The translations under genes and the position numbers were made by a program. Shown one piece after another: positions 61,201 to 63,484 of a stretch of 64,000 nt of DNA (the stretch's first letter is position 1; every line of letters begins with the position of its first letter). Below the pieces are notes generated by a model. The model had not been told where the DNA came from, made no database searches, and saw only the letters and a list, made by a program, of their open reading frames with translations. Source of the stretch: Tragulus kanchil (lineage: Eukaryota; Chordata; Mammalia; Artiodactyla; Tragulidae); assembly GCA_022376925.1 (NCBI GenBank), contig JAIOJX010000032.1, forward strand, positions 205,340,939-205,404,938, in the 5' to 3' direction.

Positions 61201-62135
61201 TAGAGCCCCCAGGCCTGCTCACTTAGGGCCATCCAAGTGACAGACTCAGGCAGCTTTCTTACCTGTGGAGTCATCGTAGAGGGATCTGGCTCAGGGGCAG
61301 CTTGCTGCTGTTCAGCACTCTTGCTCTTGGCCCCACTGTCCAAAGGCTCTTGCTGGACAGTTGTCTTACTCCCAGAAGAGGCGGACGGCTGTGGCGGAGC
61401 TAGCAGCTGGGATTTAGAATGGCCTTGGGATGGGCGGGAAGGAGATGCCTGAGAAGAGGGCAAGTAGGACTGGGAATGGCTCATATAGGACTGCGAGGAG
61501 GAGGAGGAGGAAGAGTAAGACGGGGTGGGCGCCAGGTAGGACTGGGACGGTGGGGACTGAGAAGGGGACGGCTGAGCCGGAGGCAGGTAGGTCTGAGACG
61601 AGGCCGGAGGGTAGTACGAAGGAGGCGGCTGAGGTGGGGGCATGTAAGATTGCGACGGGGGCATATAGGACCCCGGCGGTACTGGGGGAGATTCAGGGGG
61701 GGAATCCAGCTCCATAGGAACCAAACCAGGAGGCCCGTCTCGTTGGTGGTGGAGCATCTGATGTTTGTACTGCTGCTGCTTCTGATAGCTGAGAGCCGGC
61801 CCAGGTGGAGGCGGCATCGGTGGCGGCGGTGGCTGCCAGTCCCCGTAGCCGCCCCCCGGCATCACCGGCGGGGGTGGCAGGGGGGGCGGAGGAAGGTGAT
61901 GGGGCTGGAGCACGCACTGCATTTGCTTCTGGTGCATCTGCTGCAGCTGCTGGAGCTGAGCCAAGTGCTGCTCGCGGAAGCTCATGAAGCCCGAGGAGGA
62001 GGGGGCCGCGGGAGTCGTCGAGCTCGAGTACCCGGGCCCCGGTGAGGCCTCAGGAAGCGCCACCGGAGGTGGCGGCGGGACCGGCGGCGGCGGATAGTGG
62101 CTGCTCCCGCCATACCGGCCCCAATTCGGGTACAT
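1122..62135 (-). CDS. YLPM1: YLPM1 (ZAP3) gene, 17 coding exons, 3' end off the left edge
   Basis: Seen: exons at 62135-61263, 48666-48433 (or its copy 47488-47255), 40635-40456, 38644-37650, 20050-17948, 14215-14095, 9813-9393, 9279-9187, 8933-8738, 8265-8147 (or its copy 7172-7054), 5871-5717, 4442-4380, 4097-3978, 3772-3596, 3508-3425, 3327-3244 and 1202-1122 join through GT-AG sites into one frame of 2033 codons. Known: YLPM1 is a nuclear protein of about 2146 residues. It is reported to bind protein phosphatase 1 and to repress the telomerase (TERT) promoter. It has low-complexity Pro- and Arg-rich regions and a C-terminal P-loop NTPase domain. Inferred: about 110 C-terminal residues, including the PP1-binding motif, lie outside the window. 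The start is the ATG at 62135, which opens [10 protein letters not shown] as in the mammalian family. Tandem copies of five exon regions are treated as probable assembly duplicates. Confidence 0.96.
1203..3243 (-). other. YLPM1 intron 16
   Basis: Intron of about 2.0 kb between exons 16 and 17. It contains a minus-strand L2 LINE fragment near 2030-2240. The rest is AT-rich sequence with no feature I can name. Confidence 0.8.
2000..2240 (-). mobile_element. L2 LINE fragment
   Basis: The reverse strand has a degenerate reading related to the L2 reverse transcriptase region (LPSSGFLL, then SFAGFS in an alternative frame, then LNVGI-like text). It is frameshifted and old. No intact ORF remains. 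Confidence 0.55.
3244..3327 (-). CDS. YLPM1: YLPM1 exon 16
   Basis: This exon has 84 nt (28 codons, residues about 1979-2006), phase 0 to 0, reading [20 protein letters not shown] then LQDAAIEE. The acceptor is ctctcaattag and the donor gtgagtg. It belongs to the C-terminal part of the P-loop NTPase domain. Confidence 0.94.
3425..3508 (-). CDS. YLPM1: YLPM1 exon 15
   Basis: This exon has 84 nt (28 codons, residues about 1951-1978), phase 0 to 0, reading [20 protein letters not shown] then RKLKEINK. The acceptor is cctttttag and the donor gtgatt. From memory, the human protein has Ala at the Val of MSVDNQ. The CGKRN/HGR stretch is typical of the lid/base-recognition part of polynucleotide-kinase-like P-loop proteins (inference). 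Intron 14 is only 87 bp and intron 15 is 97 bp. Confidence 0.93.
3596..3772 (-). CDS. YLPM1: YLPM1 exon 14, Walker-B-like strand
   Basis: This exon has 177 nt (59 codons, residues about 1892-1950), phase 0 to 0. It opens [20 protein letters not shown] and contains [12 protein letters not shown], a hydrophobic strand ending in Asp that fits a Walker-B-type position of a P-loop kinase. It ends [11 protein letters not shown]. The acceptor is gatcttag and the donor gtacag. Confidence 0.95.
3978..4097 (-). CDS. YLPM1: YLPM1 exon 13
   Basis: This exon has 120 nt (40 codons, residues about 1852-1891), phase 0 to 0. It starts [20 protein letters not shown] and ends in a Lys-rich run ([11 protein letters not shown]), a possible nuclear localisation signal. 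The SLDDYF stretch directly follows the P-loop, as in kinase-like NTPases where a D(D/E) pair sits after the first helix. The acceptor is tctttag and the donor gtataat. Confidence 0.94.
4380..4442 (-). CDS. YLPM1: YLPM1 exon 12, Walker A mini-exon
   Basis: This exon has only 63 nt (21 codons, residues about 1831-1851), phase 0 to 0, reading [20 protein letters not shown] then R. It contains the full Walker A motif GLPGSGKT (GxxGxGKT), the nucleotide-binding loop, preceded by the expected hydrophobic beta strand. The acceptor is gtgtttcag and the donor GTGAGT. Skipping it would remove the P-loop without a frameshift. Confidence 0.95.
4560..5615 (+). mobile_element. L1 LINE 3' region, split by a SINE
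   Basis: Both flanks of the SINE at 4740-5079 read as L1. The left part resembles ORF2 and the right part ends in a typical ruminant L1 3' end (ctaagtcagaaagagaaaga, then ggtcctactgtatagtacag, then caataaag). It is 5'-truncated and non-coding. Confidence 0.7.
4740..5079 (+). mobile_element. tRNA-derived SINE (Bov-tA/CHR type)
   Basis: It starts with a tRNA-like head containing box B-like ggttcgatccctggcc, continues through a long body, and ends in an (aaat)n then oligo(A) tail. It forms an inverted pair with the SINE at 5906-6230, on the other side of exon 11. Confidence 0.85.
5717..5871 (-). CDS. YLPM1: YLPM1 exon 11
   Basis: This exon has 155 nt. Its first two bases complete a Gly codon, and 51 codons follow (residues about 1780-1830), including [20 protein letters not shown] and [20 protein letters not shown], ending SRPER. 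The donor is gtgagt after AGA (phase 0) and the acceptor catcctag. It is the linker just before the P-loop domain. Its length is not a multiple of three, so skipping would shift the frame. Confidence 0.94.
5906..6230 (-). mobile_element. tRNA-derived SINE (Bov-tA/CHR type), reverse
   Basis: This is the same family as the element at 4740-5079 but in reverse orientation. It is bounded by a clear target-site duplication, caagattactattt, at 5892-5905 and 6231-6244. It lies within 40 bp of the acceptor of exon 11. Confidence 0.9.
6291..6310. repeat. (TA)10 microsatellite
   Basis: A perfect run of ten TA dinucleotides in intron 10, likely length-variable. Confidence 0.95.
6857..7007 (+). mobile_element. 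Short tRNA-derived SINE
   Basis: It starts ggggcttctctggtggtcc, has a box-B-like ggttcaattcctggcc, and ends (aaat)n and A19. A duplicate sits at 7954-8100 inside the right copy of duplication A. Confidence 0.85.
7054..7172 (-). CDS. YLPM1: YLPM1 exon 10, left copy
   Basis: This is an exact second copy of the 119-nt exon at 8147-8265, with intact acceptor (ctttatag) and donor (gtagat). Only one copy can be used: splicing both in series would shift the frame (119 is not divisible by 3). Which copy is genuine cannot be decided from sequence alone. Confidence 0.6.
7645..7833 (-). pseudogene. YLPM1 exon 9, truncated copy
   Basis: This is identical to the 3' 189 nt of exon 9 with the donor site intact. 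The acceptor and first 7 nt of the exon are missing at the duplication breakpoint (7834), so it cannot be spliced normally. It is probably an assembly duplicate. Confidence 0.85.
7954..8100 (+). mobile_element. Short tRNA-derived SINE (duplicate)
   Basis: Copy of the SINE at 6857-7007, carried by duplication A, with an A15 tail. Confidence 0.85.
8147..8265 (-). CDS. YLPM1: YLPM1 exon 10
   Basis: This exon has 119 nt and enters in phase 2 (its G completes an Arg codon). It encodes [20 protein letters not shown] then [19 protein letters not shown] (residues about 1740-1778) and leaves in phase 1. The acceptor is ctttatag and the donor gtagat. It is an Arg/Ser/Asp-rich disordered segment. Confidence 0.93.
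8738..8933 (-). CDS. YLPM1: YLPM1 exon 9
   Basis: This exon has 196 nt (residues about 1675-1738 plus split codons), starting [20 protein letters not shown] and rich in RD/DR dipeptides ([20 protein letters not shown]). The acceptor is gttttttgcag and the donor gtatgc; phase 1 in, phase 2 out. The RD-rich stretch resembles RNA-binding/speckle-type low-complexity sequence (inference). Confidence 0.94.
9187..9279 (-). CDS. YLPM1: YLPM1 exon 8
   Basis: A 93-nt exon found by homology and phase: after the split Asp it reads [20 protein letters not shown] then [10 protein letters not shown] (residues about 1644-1673). The acceptor is tttaccag and the donor gtagagg. It connects exon 7 (phase 1 out) with exon 9 (needs two bases). 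Flanking introns are short: 113 bp and 253 bp. Confidence 0.93.
9393..9813 (-). CDS. YLPM1: YLPM1 exon 7, polyproline
   Basis: This exon has 421 nt (residues about 1503-1642). It starts [17 protein letters not shown], carries an uninterrupted run of about 16 prolines coded at about 9650-9708, then [20 protein letters not shown], and a second Pro-rich block ending VDYGHGR. The acceptor is tctccag and the donor gtgagt (phase 1). Polyproline of this kind can bind SH3/WW/profilin-type domains (inference). Confidence 0.95.
9957..10998. repeat. Tandem duplication B, left copy
   Basis: This matches 10999-12040 at an offset of 1042. It is purely intronic. Its last 16 bases or so are a shortened version of the end of the right copy. 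Confidence 0.93.
10999..12040. repeat. Tandem duplication B, right copy
   Basis: Partner of 9957-10998. Its end reads gtccttgttccttaactaat where the left copy has gcgttccttactaat. Confidence 0.93.
12150..12720 (+). mobile_element. L1 3' end with nested SINE
   Basis: L1 3' text (ggtcctactgtgcagcacag) is at the left, and the L1 terminal text (caatatcgcaaatcaactat) is at the right. The SINE at 12280-12625 interrupts it. Confidence 0.65.
12280..12625 (+). mobile_element. tRNA-derived SINE (long form)
   Basis: It starts ggggcttccctggtaacag and runs through the repeated 'actactgagcctgtg' body to an (aaat)n tail. It is inserted in an L1 3' end. Confidence 0.8.
13830..13965 (-). mobile_element. L1 3' end fragment, reverse
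   Basis: It has the T-rich start and the motif tttacagagttttgttgttt followed by atatgtac and tcatatgtatat, the reverse complement of a ruminant L1 3' terminus. Confidence 0.6.
14095..14215 (-). CDS. YLPM1: YLPM1 exon 6
   Basis: This exon has 121 nt. Its first A completes Arg, and 40 codons follow (residues about 1463-1502), starting [20 protein letters not shown] and ending RPGMYP. The acceptor is ttgtttacag and the donor gtatgg; phase 2 in, phase 0 out. The Gln/Glu/Lys-rich start continues the helix that ends exon 5. Confidence 0.94.
14118..15130. repeat. Tandem duplication C, left copy
   Basis: Direct repeat with 15131 to about 16147 at an offset of 1013, abutting without any inserted base. 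Only one substitution was noticed, T/C in catctacaatctat versus catctacaacctat. It contains most of exon 6 and part of intron 5. Confidence 0.95.
15131..15228 (-). pseudogene. YLPM1 exon 6, truncated copy
   Basis: This copy has the exon 6 acceptor and its first 98 nt but lacks the last 23 nt and the donor, which are cut at 15131. It lies upstream of the complete exon 6 in gene order. It is probably an assembly duplicate. Confidence 0.85.
15131..16147. repeat. Tandem duplication C, right copy
   Basis: Partner of 14118-15130. The junction shares the short string gtgta with the flank, so the breakpoint is ambiguous by a few bases. Confidence 0.95.
16440..16690 (+). mobile_element. MIR SINE (old)
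   Basis: It follows the MIR order: a Tyr/Leu-tRNA-like body, then ctctgagccttagtg, a degraded core, and a tail like cccagtaccagcacacagtaggtgct. It is strongly diverged. Confidence 0.65.
16792..16865. repeat. 37-bp tandem repeat, two copies
   Basis: The unit begins cctgaggcacacgatgtctt and occurs at 16792-16828 and 16829-16865, with one substitution (cacacgatg/cacatgatg). It is a local slippage-type duplication. Confidence 0.9.
17241..17310 (+). mobile_element. Bov-A/BovB-tail fragment
   Basis: It contains catcagtcgtgtctgactct then ttgcgaccctatggactgta, the hallmark sequence shared by Bov-A SINEs and the BovB 3' end. It is preceded by a short (TG)n. This is diagnostic of ruminant DNA. Confidence 0.85.
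17948..20050 (-). CDS. YLPM1: YLPM1 exon 5, large Arg/Asp/Gly-rich exon
   Basis: This exon has 2103 nt (residues about 762-1461). It opens [20 protein letters not shown] with GPR repeats. It then has a Ser/Thr/Gln region, about ten [13 protein letters not shown] repeats (coded about 18860-19080), an acidic/Arg [11 protein letters not shown] region, [12 protein letters not shown], and a helix-forming end ([20 protein letters not shown]). The acceptor is ttacttgtag and the donor gtaagt; phase 2 in and out. It is mostly disordered by composition. The RS/RD/RG content suggests RNA or nuclear-speckle association (inference). Many long ORFs on the other strand here are shadows of its repeats. Confidence 0.96.
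22425..22515 (-). mobile_element. L1 3' end fragment, reverse
   Basis: The motif ttcacagagttgtgttgttc followed by caaacatcaaaatgaatcag is the reverse of a ruminant L1 3' terminus. Confidence 0.6.
24080..25670 (+). mobile_element. L1 LINE, ORF2 3' part, split by a SINE
   Basis: It reads as the end of L1 ORF2 in broken frames (ggtcaactaattcatgacaa; ttcaataaatgatactggga; tcactacacacatcatacac) and then the 3' UTR-like tail. The SINE at 25291-25610 interrupts it. No intact ORF remains. Confidence 0.8.
25291..25610 (+). mobile_element. tRNA-derived SINE inside L1
   Basis: Head gggcttcccctggtggtcca, box-B-like ggttcgatccctggcc, and tail (aaat)n. It is flanked by a target-site duplication around aaaagccaagcag (ending at 25290 and again at about 25626). 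Confidence 0.9.
26815..26875 (+). mobile_element. SINE fragment with A tail (duplicated at 27919-27979)
   Basis: A short tRNA-SINE-like piece, gggaactaagatcccataag then ccgcatggcc, ending in an A tract. Confidence 0.55.
27140..27255 (+). mobile_element. Bov-tA SINE (duplicated at 28244-28359)
   Basis: It has gggcttcccttgtgtgtcag, then caatccctgggttgggagga and tcccctggagaagg, the typical Bov-tA head. The identical partner lies in the right copy of duplication D. Confidence 0.8.
27596..28717. repeat. Tandem duplication D, right copy
   Basis: Partner of 26492-27595, including copies of its SINE fragments. Confidence 0.93.
29041..31080 (-). mobile_element. BovB (RTE) LINE, 5'-truncated, degraded
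   Basis: The reverse strand holds about 2.0 kb of BovB (full length about 3.2 kb). The RT region is recognisable by [14 protein letters not shown] at about 30184-30230 and the downstream [20 protein letters not shown] at about 29700-29780. It ends in the Bov-A-like 3' tail at 29041 (cagttcagtctctcagtcgt on the plus strand). Frames are broken by stops, so it is not active. Confidence 0.9.
31895..32740 (+). mobile_element. L1 ORF2 fragment split by an older DNA transposon
   Basis: L1-like text (ctcaacatcatcaacagaat; gtccataaaaattccagtgg) is on the left. It resumes after 32253 with attggaggacttacactaca and ttcaataaatgatactgggg-type ORF2 text. Confidence 0.65.
32085..32253. mobile_element. hAT-like non-autonomous DNA transposon fossil
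   Basis: It has terminal inverted repeats, cagaggtcagcaaact at the left end and agtttgccaatctctg at the right. It is flanked by an imperfect 8-bp duplication (atctagat/atctagca). The 8-bp size fits the hAT superfamily. I cannot name the subfamily with certainty. Confidence 0.65.
33288..33535 (+). mobile_element. tRNA-derived SINE, 5'-truncated
   Basis: It begins within the body (ggggcaactaagcccacacg) and repeats the 'actactgagcctgtgctcc' text to an A/T-rich tail. The tRNA-like head is missing. Confidence 0.75.
34240..34450 (+). mobile_element. MIR SINE (old)
   Basis: It follows MIR order: tggattctaatcccatctca, then atttatctgctatgtcatcc, then ctctccaaatctcagctccc, with a degraded tail. Confidence 0.7.
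34850..35020 (+). mobile_element. MIR-like fragment
   Basis: Diverged MIR core (gatcctgagcaagacaccca, then ctctcagccccagtgtgtaa and atatgtgtaaagcttcttac). Confidence 0.5.
35558..35916 (+). mobile_element. tRNA-derived SINE (long form)
   Basis: Head gggcttcccaggtagctcag, long body, A-rich tail. The target-site duplication aatgtggttcag sits before the head and after the tail. Duplication E starts right at this A tail. Confidence 0.88.
35908..37023. repeat. Tandem duplication E, left copy
   Basis: Direct repeat with 37024 to about 38140 at an offset of about 1112-1114. It carries the 3' part of exon 4 and its donor. Its right end (about 36990-37023) is garbled relative to the right copy, with one base also lost in a G run near 36970. 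Confidence 0.93.
36538..36995 (-). pseudogene. YLPM1 exon 4, truncated copy
   Basis: This repeats the 3' end of exon 4, including its donor, but lacks the 5' 500 nt and the acceptor. It has a 1-nt deletion in a G run (agggcatg versus aggggcatg) that would shift the frame. In gene order it lies after the complete exon. It is probably an assembly duplicate. Confidence 0.88.
37024..38140. repeat. Tandem duplication E, right copy
   Basis: Partner of 35908-37023, overlapping the 3' half of the real exon 4. At its left end it has two one-base contractions of A runs relative to the left copy. Confidence 0.9.
37650..38644 (-). CDS. YLPM1: YLPM1 exon 4, proline-rich repeats
   Basis: This exon has 995 nt (residues about 430-760 plus a split Arg). 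It starts [20 protein letters not shown] and has a Trp/Gln/Glu-rich helix ([35 protein letters not shown]). It then has imperfect [13 protein letters not shown] / [13 protein letters not shown] repeats coded about 38040-38360, and a Ser/Pro-rich tail ending YLDGPRGPR. The acceptor is tatttgtag and the donor gtaggt; phase 0 in, phase 2 out. Confidence 0.96.
38857..39215 (+). mobile_element. tRNA-derived SINE (long form)
   Basis: In intron 3. Head ggactttcttggtggcgcag, repeated 'actactgagcctgtg' body, A/T-rich tail followed by an A tract to about 39258. Confidence 0.8.
39557..39657 (-). mobile_element. SINE fragment, reverse
   Basis: The reverse strand ends in the SINE head (ctctggtggtccattgatta) with ctggtcagggaactaag downstream, the tRNA-SINE signature. 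Diverged. Confidence 0.6.
39665..40155 (-). mobile_element. L1 3' end fragments, reverse
   Basis: Two pieces. 39665-39960 has the gattcttttccattataggt / ctgtgctctacac pattern. 40030-40155 has cttttacagagttttgttct then catatgtatattccc. Both match reversed ruminant L1 3' ends, separated by a G-rich run. Confidence 0.6.
40456..40635 (-). CDS. YLPM1: YLPM1 exon 3, Gln-rich
   Basis: This exon has 180 nt (60 codons, residues about 370-429), phase 0 to 0. It starts [20 protein letters not shown] and runs through [14 protein letters not shown] and [19 protein letters not shown]. The composition suggests a Gln-rich helical or coiled-coil segment. The acceptor is atctttag and the donor gtgagt. Confidence 0.95.
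40809..41160 (+). mobile_element. tRNA-derived SINE (long form)
   Basis: Head ggggcttctctggtagcgca, (aaat)n tail. The target-site duplication aaacacctagttct flanks it on both sides, so it inserted into the 5' region of the L1 that starts at 41160. Confidence 0.9.
41880..42640 (+). mobile_element. BovB 3' fragment, nested in L1
   Basis: It reads as the BovB 3' coding end and tail (ttaagaatctgccttgcagt belongs to the nested SINE; flanks read gaaggctgagcagcaaagaa, tgtggtgttggagaagattc, gactgagcaactgaactgaa). It is inserted in L1 and itself hosts a SINE. Confidence 0.85.
42073..42240 (+). mobile_element. Short tRNA-derived SINE nested in BovB
   Basis: Head cggggcttcactcgtggtcc and an A/T-rich tail. 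It is flanked by the duplicated BovB target aaagaaggctgag on both sides. Confidence 0.88.
43259..44400. repeat. Tandem duplication F, left copy
   Basis: Direct repeat with 44401 to about 45530 at an offset of 1142. It contains the L1 ORF1 3' part and intronic DNA. Its right end has shortened T and CT tracts relative to the right copy. Confidence 0.92.
44401..45530. repeat. Tandem duplication F, right copy
   Basis: Partner of 43259-44400. Near its left end it reads cacaagtagcaggataaac where the left copy has the longer aagcacaaagagtcccaggc then aggataaac, so errors sit at the junction on both sides. Confidence 0.92.
45680..45810 (+). mobile_element. L1 3' end fragment
   Basis: Text such as tttactgtacagcacagtca and tatataactgaatcacacac, ending in a (CA)n, matches a ruminant L1 3' terminus. 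Confidence 0.6.
46540..46690 (-). mobile_element. MIR SINE, reverse
   Basis: It contains gcccattttgcagacaagga then aattgaagcttagaatggtt and cagcccaggcagtttgac, the reverse complement of the MIR core. Confidence 0.75.
46896..47150 (+). mobile_element. tRNA-derived SINE (duplicated at 48074-48328)
   Basis: Head gggcttccctggtggtccag, body with cagagccagtgctctgcaac, A-rich tail. The identical partner is in the right copy of duplication G. Confidence 0.88.
47255..47488 (-). CDS. YLPM1: YLPM1 exon 2, left copy
   Basis: Complete 234-nt copy of exon 2 with both splice sites intact and identical coding sequence. Being 78 codons in phase 0-0, it could in principle be spliced in tandem without a frameshift. 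The surrounding 1.1-kb identity argues for an assembly duplicate. Confidence 0.6.
47861..49006. repeat. Tandem duplication G, right copy
   Basis: Partner of 46683-47827. The only difference noticed is one extra C (cccctaaatg versus ccctaaatg). Confidence 0.95.
48433..48666 (-). CDS. YLPM1: YLPM1 exon 2
   Basis: This exon has 234 nt (78 codons, residues about 292-369), phase 0 to 0. It starts [20 protein letters not shown], then a Lys/Glu-rich part ([20 protein letters not shown]), and ends [18 protein letters not shown]. The acceptor is tctgttgtag and the donor gtgacc (a non-consensus +5 context). An identical copy lies at 47255-47488. Confidence 0.94.
49562..49865 (+). mobile_element. tRNA-derived SINE
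   Basis: Head gggcttccctggtggcccag, (aaat)n tail. The target-site duplication aaaatgctccccaag is present on both sides. Confidence 0.92.
50915..52121. repeat. Tandem duplication H, left copy
   Basis: Direct repeat with 52122 to about 53328 at an offset of 1207. It ends within a Bov-tA SINE head, where 3 bases are lost compared with the right copy (ccacccatgcagg versus ccacccacaatgcagg). Intronic. Confidence 0.93.
51235..51507 (+). mobile_element. tRNA-derived SINE (duplicated at 52442-52714)
   Basis: Head gggtttccctggtggtccag, A-rich end. The target-site duplication aagaataaactcca flanks it. It is repeated identically in the right copy of duplication H. Confidence 0.9.
52122..53328. repeat. 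Tandem duplication H, right copy
   Basis: Partner of 50915-52121. It continues seamlessly into a full Bov-tA SINE at its right end. Confidence 0.93.
53280..53600 (+). mobile_element. Two Bov-tA SINEs head to tail
   Basis: The first starts at 53280 (ttcccttgtagctcagctgg; aatgcaggagatccctgttc). The second starts about 53405 (ttccctggtggctcagacgg) and continues into a Bov-A unit ending gtcagacacgactaagcaac. The structure (tRNA-Glu-like head plus Bov-A unit) is the ruminant Bov-tA family. Confidence 0.88.
53827..54060 (+). mobile_element. tRNA-derived SINE
   Basis: Head gggcttccctggtggtccag, body with ccagtgctctgcaacgagag, A-rich tail. Confidence 0.85.
54640..54755 (-). mobile_element. Bov-tA SINE fragment, reverse
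   Basis: The reverse strand reads gggcttttctggtagctcag then taaagaagccacctgcaatg, the tRNA-like SINE head. A T-rich run at 54628-54640 is its reversed tail. Confidence 0.75.
54780..56148 (+). mobile_element. L2 LINE, 3' part, degraded
   Basis: It carries the L2 reverse transcriptase catalytic block as [12 protein letters not shown] (coded about 55140-55180), preceded by a degraded [14 protein letters not shown] stretch. It ends with the L2 3' tail (gtccatgagggcaggtaccc; ttactcaataaatatgtgaa). Frames are broken. L2 is an old, inactive mammalian family. Confidence 0.85.
56157..56420 (+). mobile_element. tRNA-derived SINE at the L2 end
   Basis: Head ggggcttctctggtggtcca directly after the L2 tail; (aaat)n tail at 56381-56402. 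Confidence 0.85.
57130..58216. repeat. Tandem duplication I, left copy
   Basis: Direct repeat with 58226 to about 59312 at an offset of 1096. Its right end (agaggcagtaatgggatcat) is a garbled form of the right copy (agaggagtagactgggatcg). Confidence 0.93.
57165..57415. mobile_element. MER20-like hAT-Charlie element with nested SINE (copy at 58260-58512)
   Basis: It contains ttttgtccccaggggatatt, agcaatgtctggaaatattt, ctgctaaatattctacaatg and cagccctacaacaaaattat, matching MER20 as I recall it. A reversed tRNA-SINE piece (57258-57340, ctcccacattgtagatggat) splits it. It is duplicated in full by duplication I. Confidence 0.75.
58226..59312. repeat. Tandem duplication I, right copy
   Basis: Partner of 57130-58216. 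One substitution (gtagacaga versus gtagactga) lies within 25 bp of the junction. Confidence 0.93.
59130..59450 (+). mobile_element. L1 3' end
   Basis: Text such as ggaagcactgaaacatacac, aagttactgtataacacagg and gtaaagcaattatcctccaa, then an A-rich end, matches the ruminant L1 3' UTR. A partial copy lies at 58034-58216 within the left copy of duplication I. Confidence 0.7.
61263..62135 (-). CDS. YLPM1: YLPM1 exon 1, start codon and YLP motifs
   Basis: This exon has 873 coding nt (residues 1-291). It starts [20 protein letters not shown], then a Gln-rich helix ([17 protein letters not shown]) and polyproline. A region of repeated SYMPP/SYLAP/TYLPP (YLP-type) motifs, coded about 61450-61670, gives the protein its name. 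A Ser/Gln/Pro tail ends STMTPQ. The donor is gtaagaaag (phase 0). The promoter lies directly to the right. Confidence 0.96.
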
Positions 62136-62171
62136 ATCGGAGAAGAAGGCGCAGCGCTCGTCCCGGCGCCG

Positions 62172-62408
62172 TTACTCGTCGCAACCGACCTCCAGGAGCA
62201 GCGGCGGCGACGGCGACAGCCGGAACTCGCGGCGCCTACAGGCCCGGAGCGTGTAAACGGAGCGCGCCAGTGCGCCGGCGCTCCCGAGCTGGGCCCGCGA
62301 CCGGGAAGGTGGGGACGTACCCAGGCGATTACGCCTGCGCAGTAGCCACAGAGAGGAGAACAAAGGCGAGATAGAGCGGCCCTTTCCTGAGCGACTCTCG
62401 GTTGCCAT
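62172..62408 (-). CDS. Possible upstream ORF in the YLPM1 5' leader
   Basis: A 78-codon ORF starts at the ATG inside the YY1 site (MATESRSGKGRSISPLFSSL) and ends before the main ATG at 62135, in another frame. It is translated only if transcription starts upstream of 62408, which I cannot establish. The product is Arg/Ser-rich with no recognised domain. Confidence 0.3.
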   Translation of the reverse strand: MATESRSGKGRSISPLFSSLWLLRRRNRLGTSPPSRSRAQLGSAGALARSVYTLRACRRREFRLSPSPPLLLEVGCDE

Positions 62409-62425
62409 CTTCCTTCCGGTTAGGA
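62330..62425 (-). promoter_or_regulatory. YLPM1 core promoter: NRF1-like, ETS and YY1 sites
   Basis: On the gene strand ACCGGAAG (ETS-type, 62413-62420) is followed at once by AAGATGGC (YY1-type, 62404-62411). A gcctgcgcag (NRF1-like half) is at about 62333-62342. The ETS/YY1 pair in this order and orientation is common at transcription starts of housekeeping genes, so the start is probably near 62400 (inference). No TATA box is seen. Confidence 0.65.
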
Positions 62426-62480
62426 TAGCGTGGGGGCAAGTAGAATGTTCCCGTAGAGGCGAGGAACCATAGAGTCTCAC

Positions 62481-62815
62481 AGCCGAAAGCCGTGGTAGAG
62501 ATCCTATCGGTCTACGGGTTCATTTTTGAATGGAAAAAAAAAAAGATTCCATTCACAATAGCAACAATCGCAGCAGCAACAACAAAAAGAAACCGTGAAG
62601 CAGGTAGGACTATTACTAAAAAGAAATATATAGACTCTATATGAAGGAAACCACAGAACCACACCGAATCATATCCGAGTGGAATAAAATTAGACTTGAA
62701 ATAATGGAGAAATTTACCATGGTTCCGAATGAAAAGAAAAGTAAAAAGATGTCAGTTCTCAAATTAAGTGAATAGACTTAATTCAGTTCTGACAAAAACT
62801 CCAGTCGAGAACAAA
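62481..62815. other. Upstream flank of YLPM1
   Basis: AT-rich sequence upstream of the CpG island, with an A run (62531-62543) and a short caacaa/gcagcaac-type stretch. It looks like part of an old L1 but I cannot assign it. The copy is at about 63640-63970; the last 30 bp of the window are unique. Confidence 0.5.
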
Positions 62816-63290
62816 GCATATAGGACCCCGGCGGTACTGGGGGAGATTCAGGGGGGGAATCCAGCTCCATAGGAACCAAACCAGGAGGCCCGTCTCGTTG
62901 GTGGTGGAGCATCTGATGTTTGTACTGCTGCTGCTTCTGATAGCTGAGAGCCGGCCCAGGTGGAGGCGGCATCGGTGGCGGCGGTGGCTGCCAGTCCCCG
63001 TAGCCGCCCCCCGGCATCACCGGCGGGGGTGGCAGGGGGGGCGGAGGAAGGTGATGGGGCTGGAGCACGCACTGCATTTGCTTCTGGTGCATCTGCTGCA
63101 GCTGCTGGAGCTGAGCCAAGTGCTGCTCGCGGAAGCTCATGAAGCCCGAGGAGGAGGGGGCCGCGGGAGTCGTCGAGCTCGAGTACCCGGGCCCCGGTGA
63201 GGCCTCAGGAAGCGCCACCGGAGGTGGCGGCGGGACCGGCGGCGGCGGATAGTGGCTGCTCCCGCCATACCGGCCCCAATTCGGGTACAT
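62816..63290 (-). pseudogene. YLPM1 exon 1, truncated copy
   Basis: This repeats the start codon (63290) and about the first 158 codons, then runs across the breakpoint into upstream DNA and stops after about a dozen unrelated residues. It has no exon 1 donor and no route to exon 2. Probable assembly duplicate. Confidence 0.88.
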
Positions 63291-63484
63291 ATCGGAGAAG
63301 AAGGCGCAGCGCTCGTCCCGGCGCCGTTACTCGTCGCAACCGACCTCCAGGAGCAGCGGCGGCGACGGCGACAGCCGGAACTCGCGGCGCCTACAGGCCC
63401 GGAGCGTGTAAACGGAGCGCGCCAGTGCGCCGGCGCTCCCGAGCTGGGCCCGCGACCGGGAAGGTGGGGACGTACCCAGGCGAT

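Larger units (their letters stand above)
48667..61262 (-). other. YLPM1 intron 1
   Basis: Intron of 12.6 kb. Contents: SINEs at 49562, 51235, 52442, 53280, 53402, 53827 and 56157 (plus) and 54640 (minus), an L2 (54780-56148), duplications H (50915-53328) and I (57130-59312) with MER20-like elements, and an L1 3' end (about 59130-59450). The stretches 49866-50914 and 59460-61262 show only AT-rich sequence with small A/T runs. Confidence 0.8.
61200..62480. promoter_or_regulatory. CpG island over YLPM1 exon 1 and promoter
   Basis: GC content and CpG count rise sharply compared with the AT-rich introns, from exon 1 through about 62480. This is typical of a broadly expressed gene with a TATA-less promoter. 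The second half is duplicated at about 62816-63640. Confidence 0.85.
61661..62815. repeat. Tandem duplication J, left copy
   Basis: Direct repeat with 62816 to about 63970 at an offset of 1155, abutting with no filler. It covers the 5' half of exon 1, the promoter and about 400 bp upstream. Confidence 0.96.

Noticed and set aside
61419..62045. Plus-strand ORF of 208 residues over exon 1
   Set aside because: GC-rich antisense of the proline/serine-rich exon 1. Low-complexity Arg-rich translation typical of shadow frames.
62330..62425. Divergent (bidirectional) promoter with a second gene to the right
   Set aside because: No exon or conserved coding sequence is seen on the plus strand up to 64000, and most of that stretch is duplicate J.
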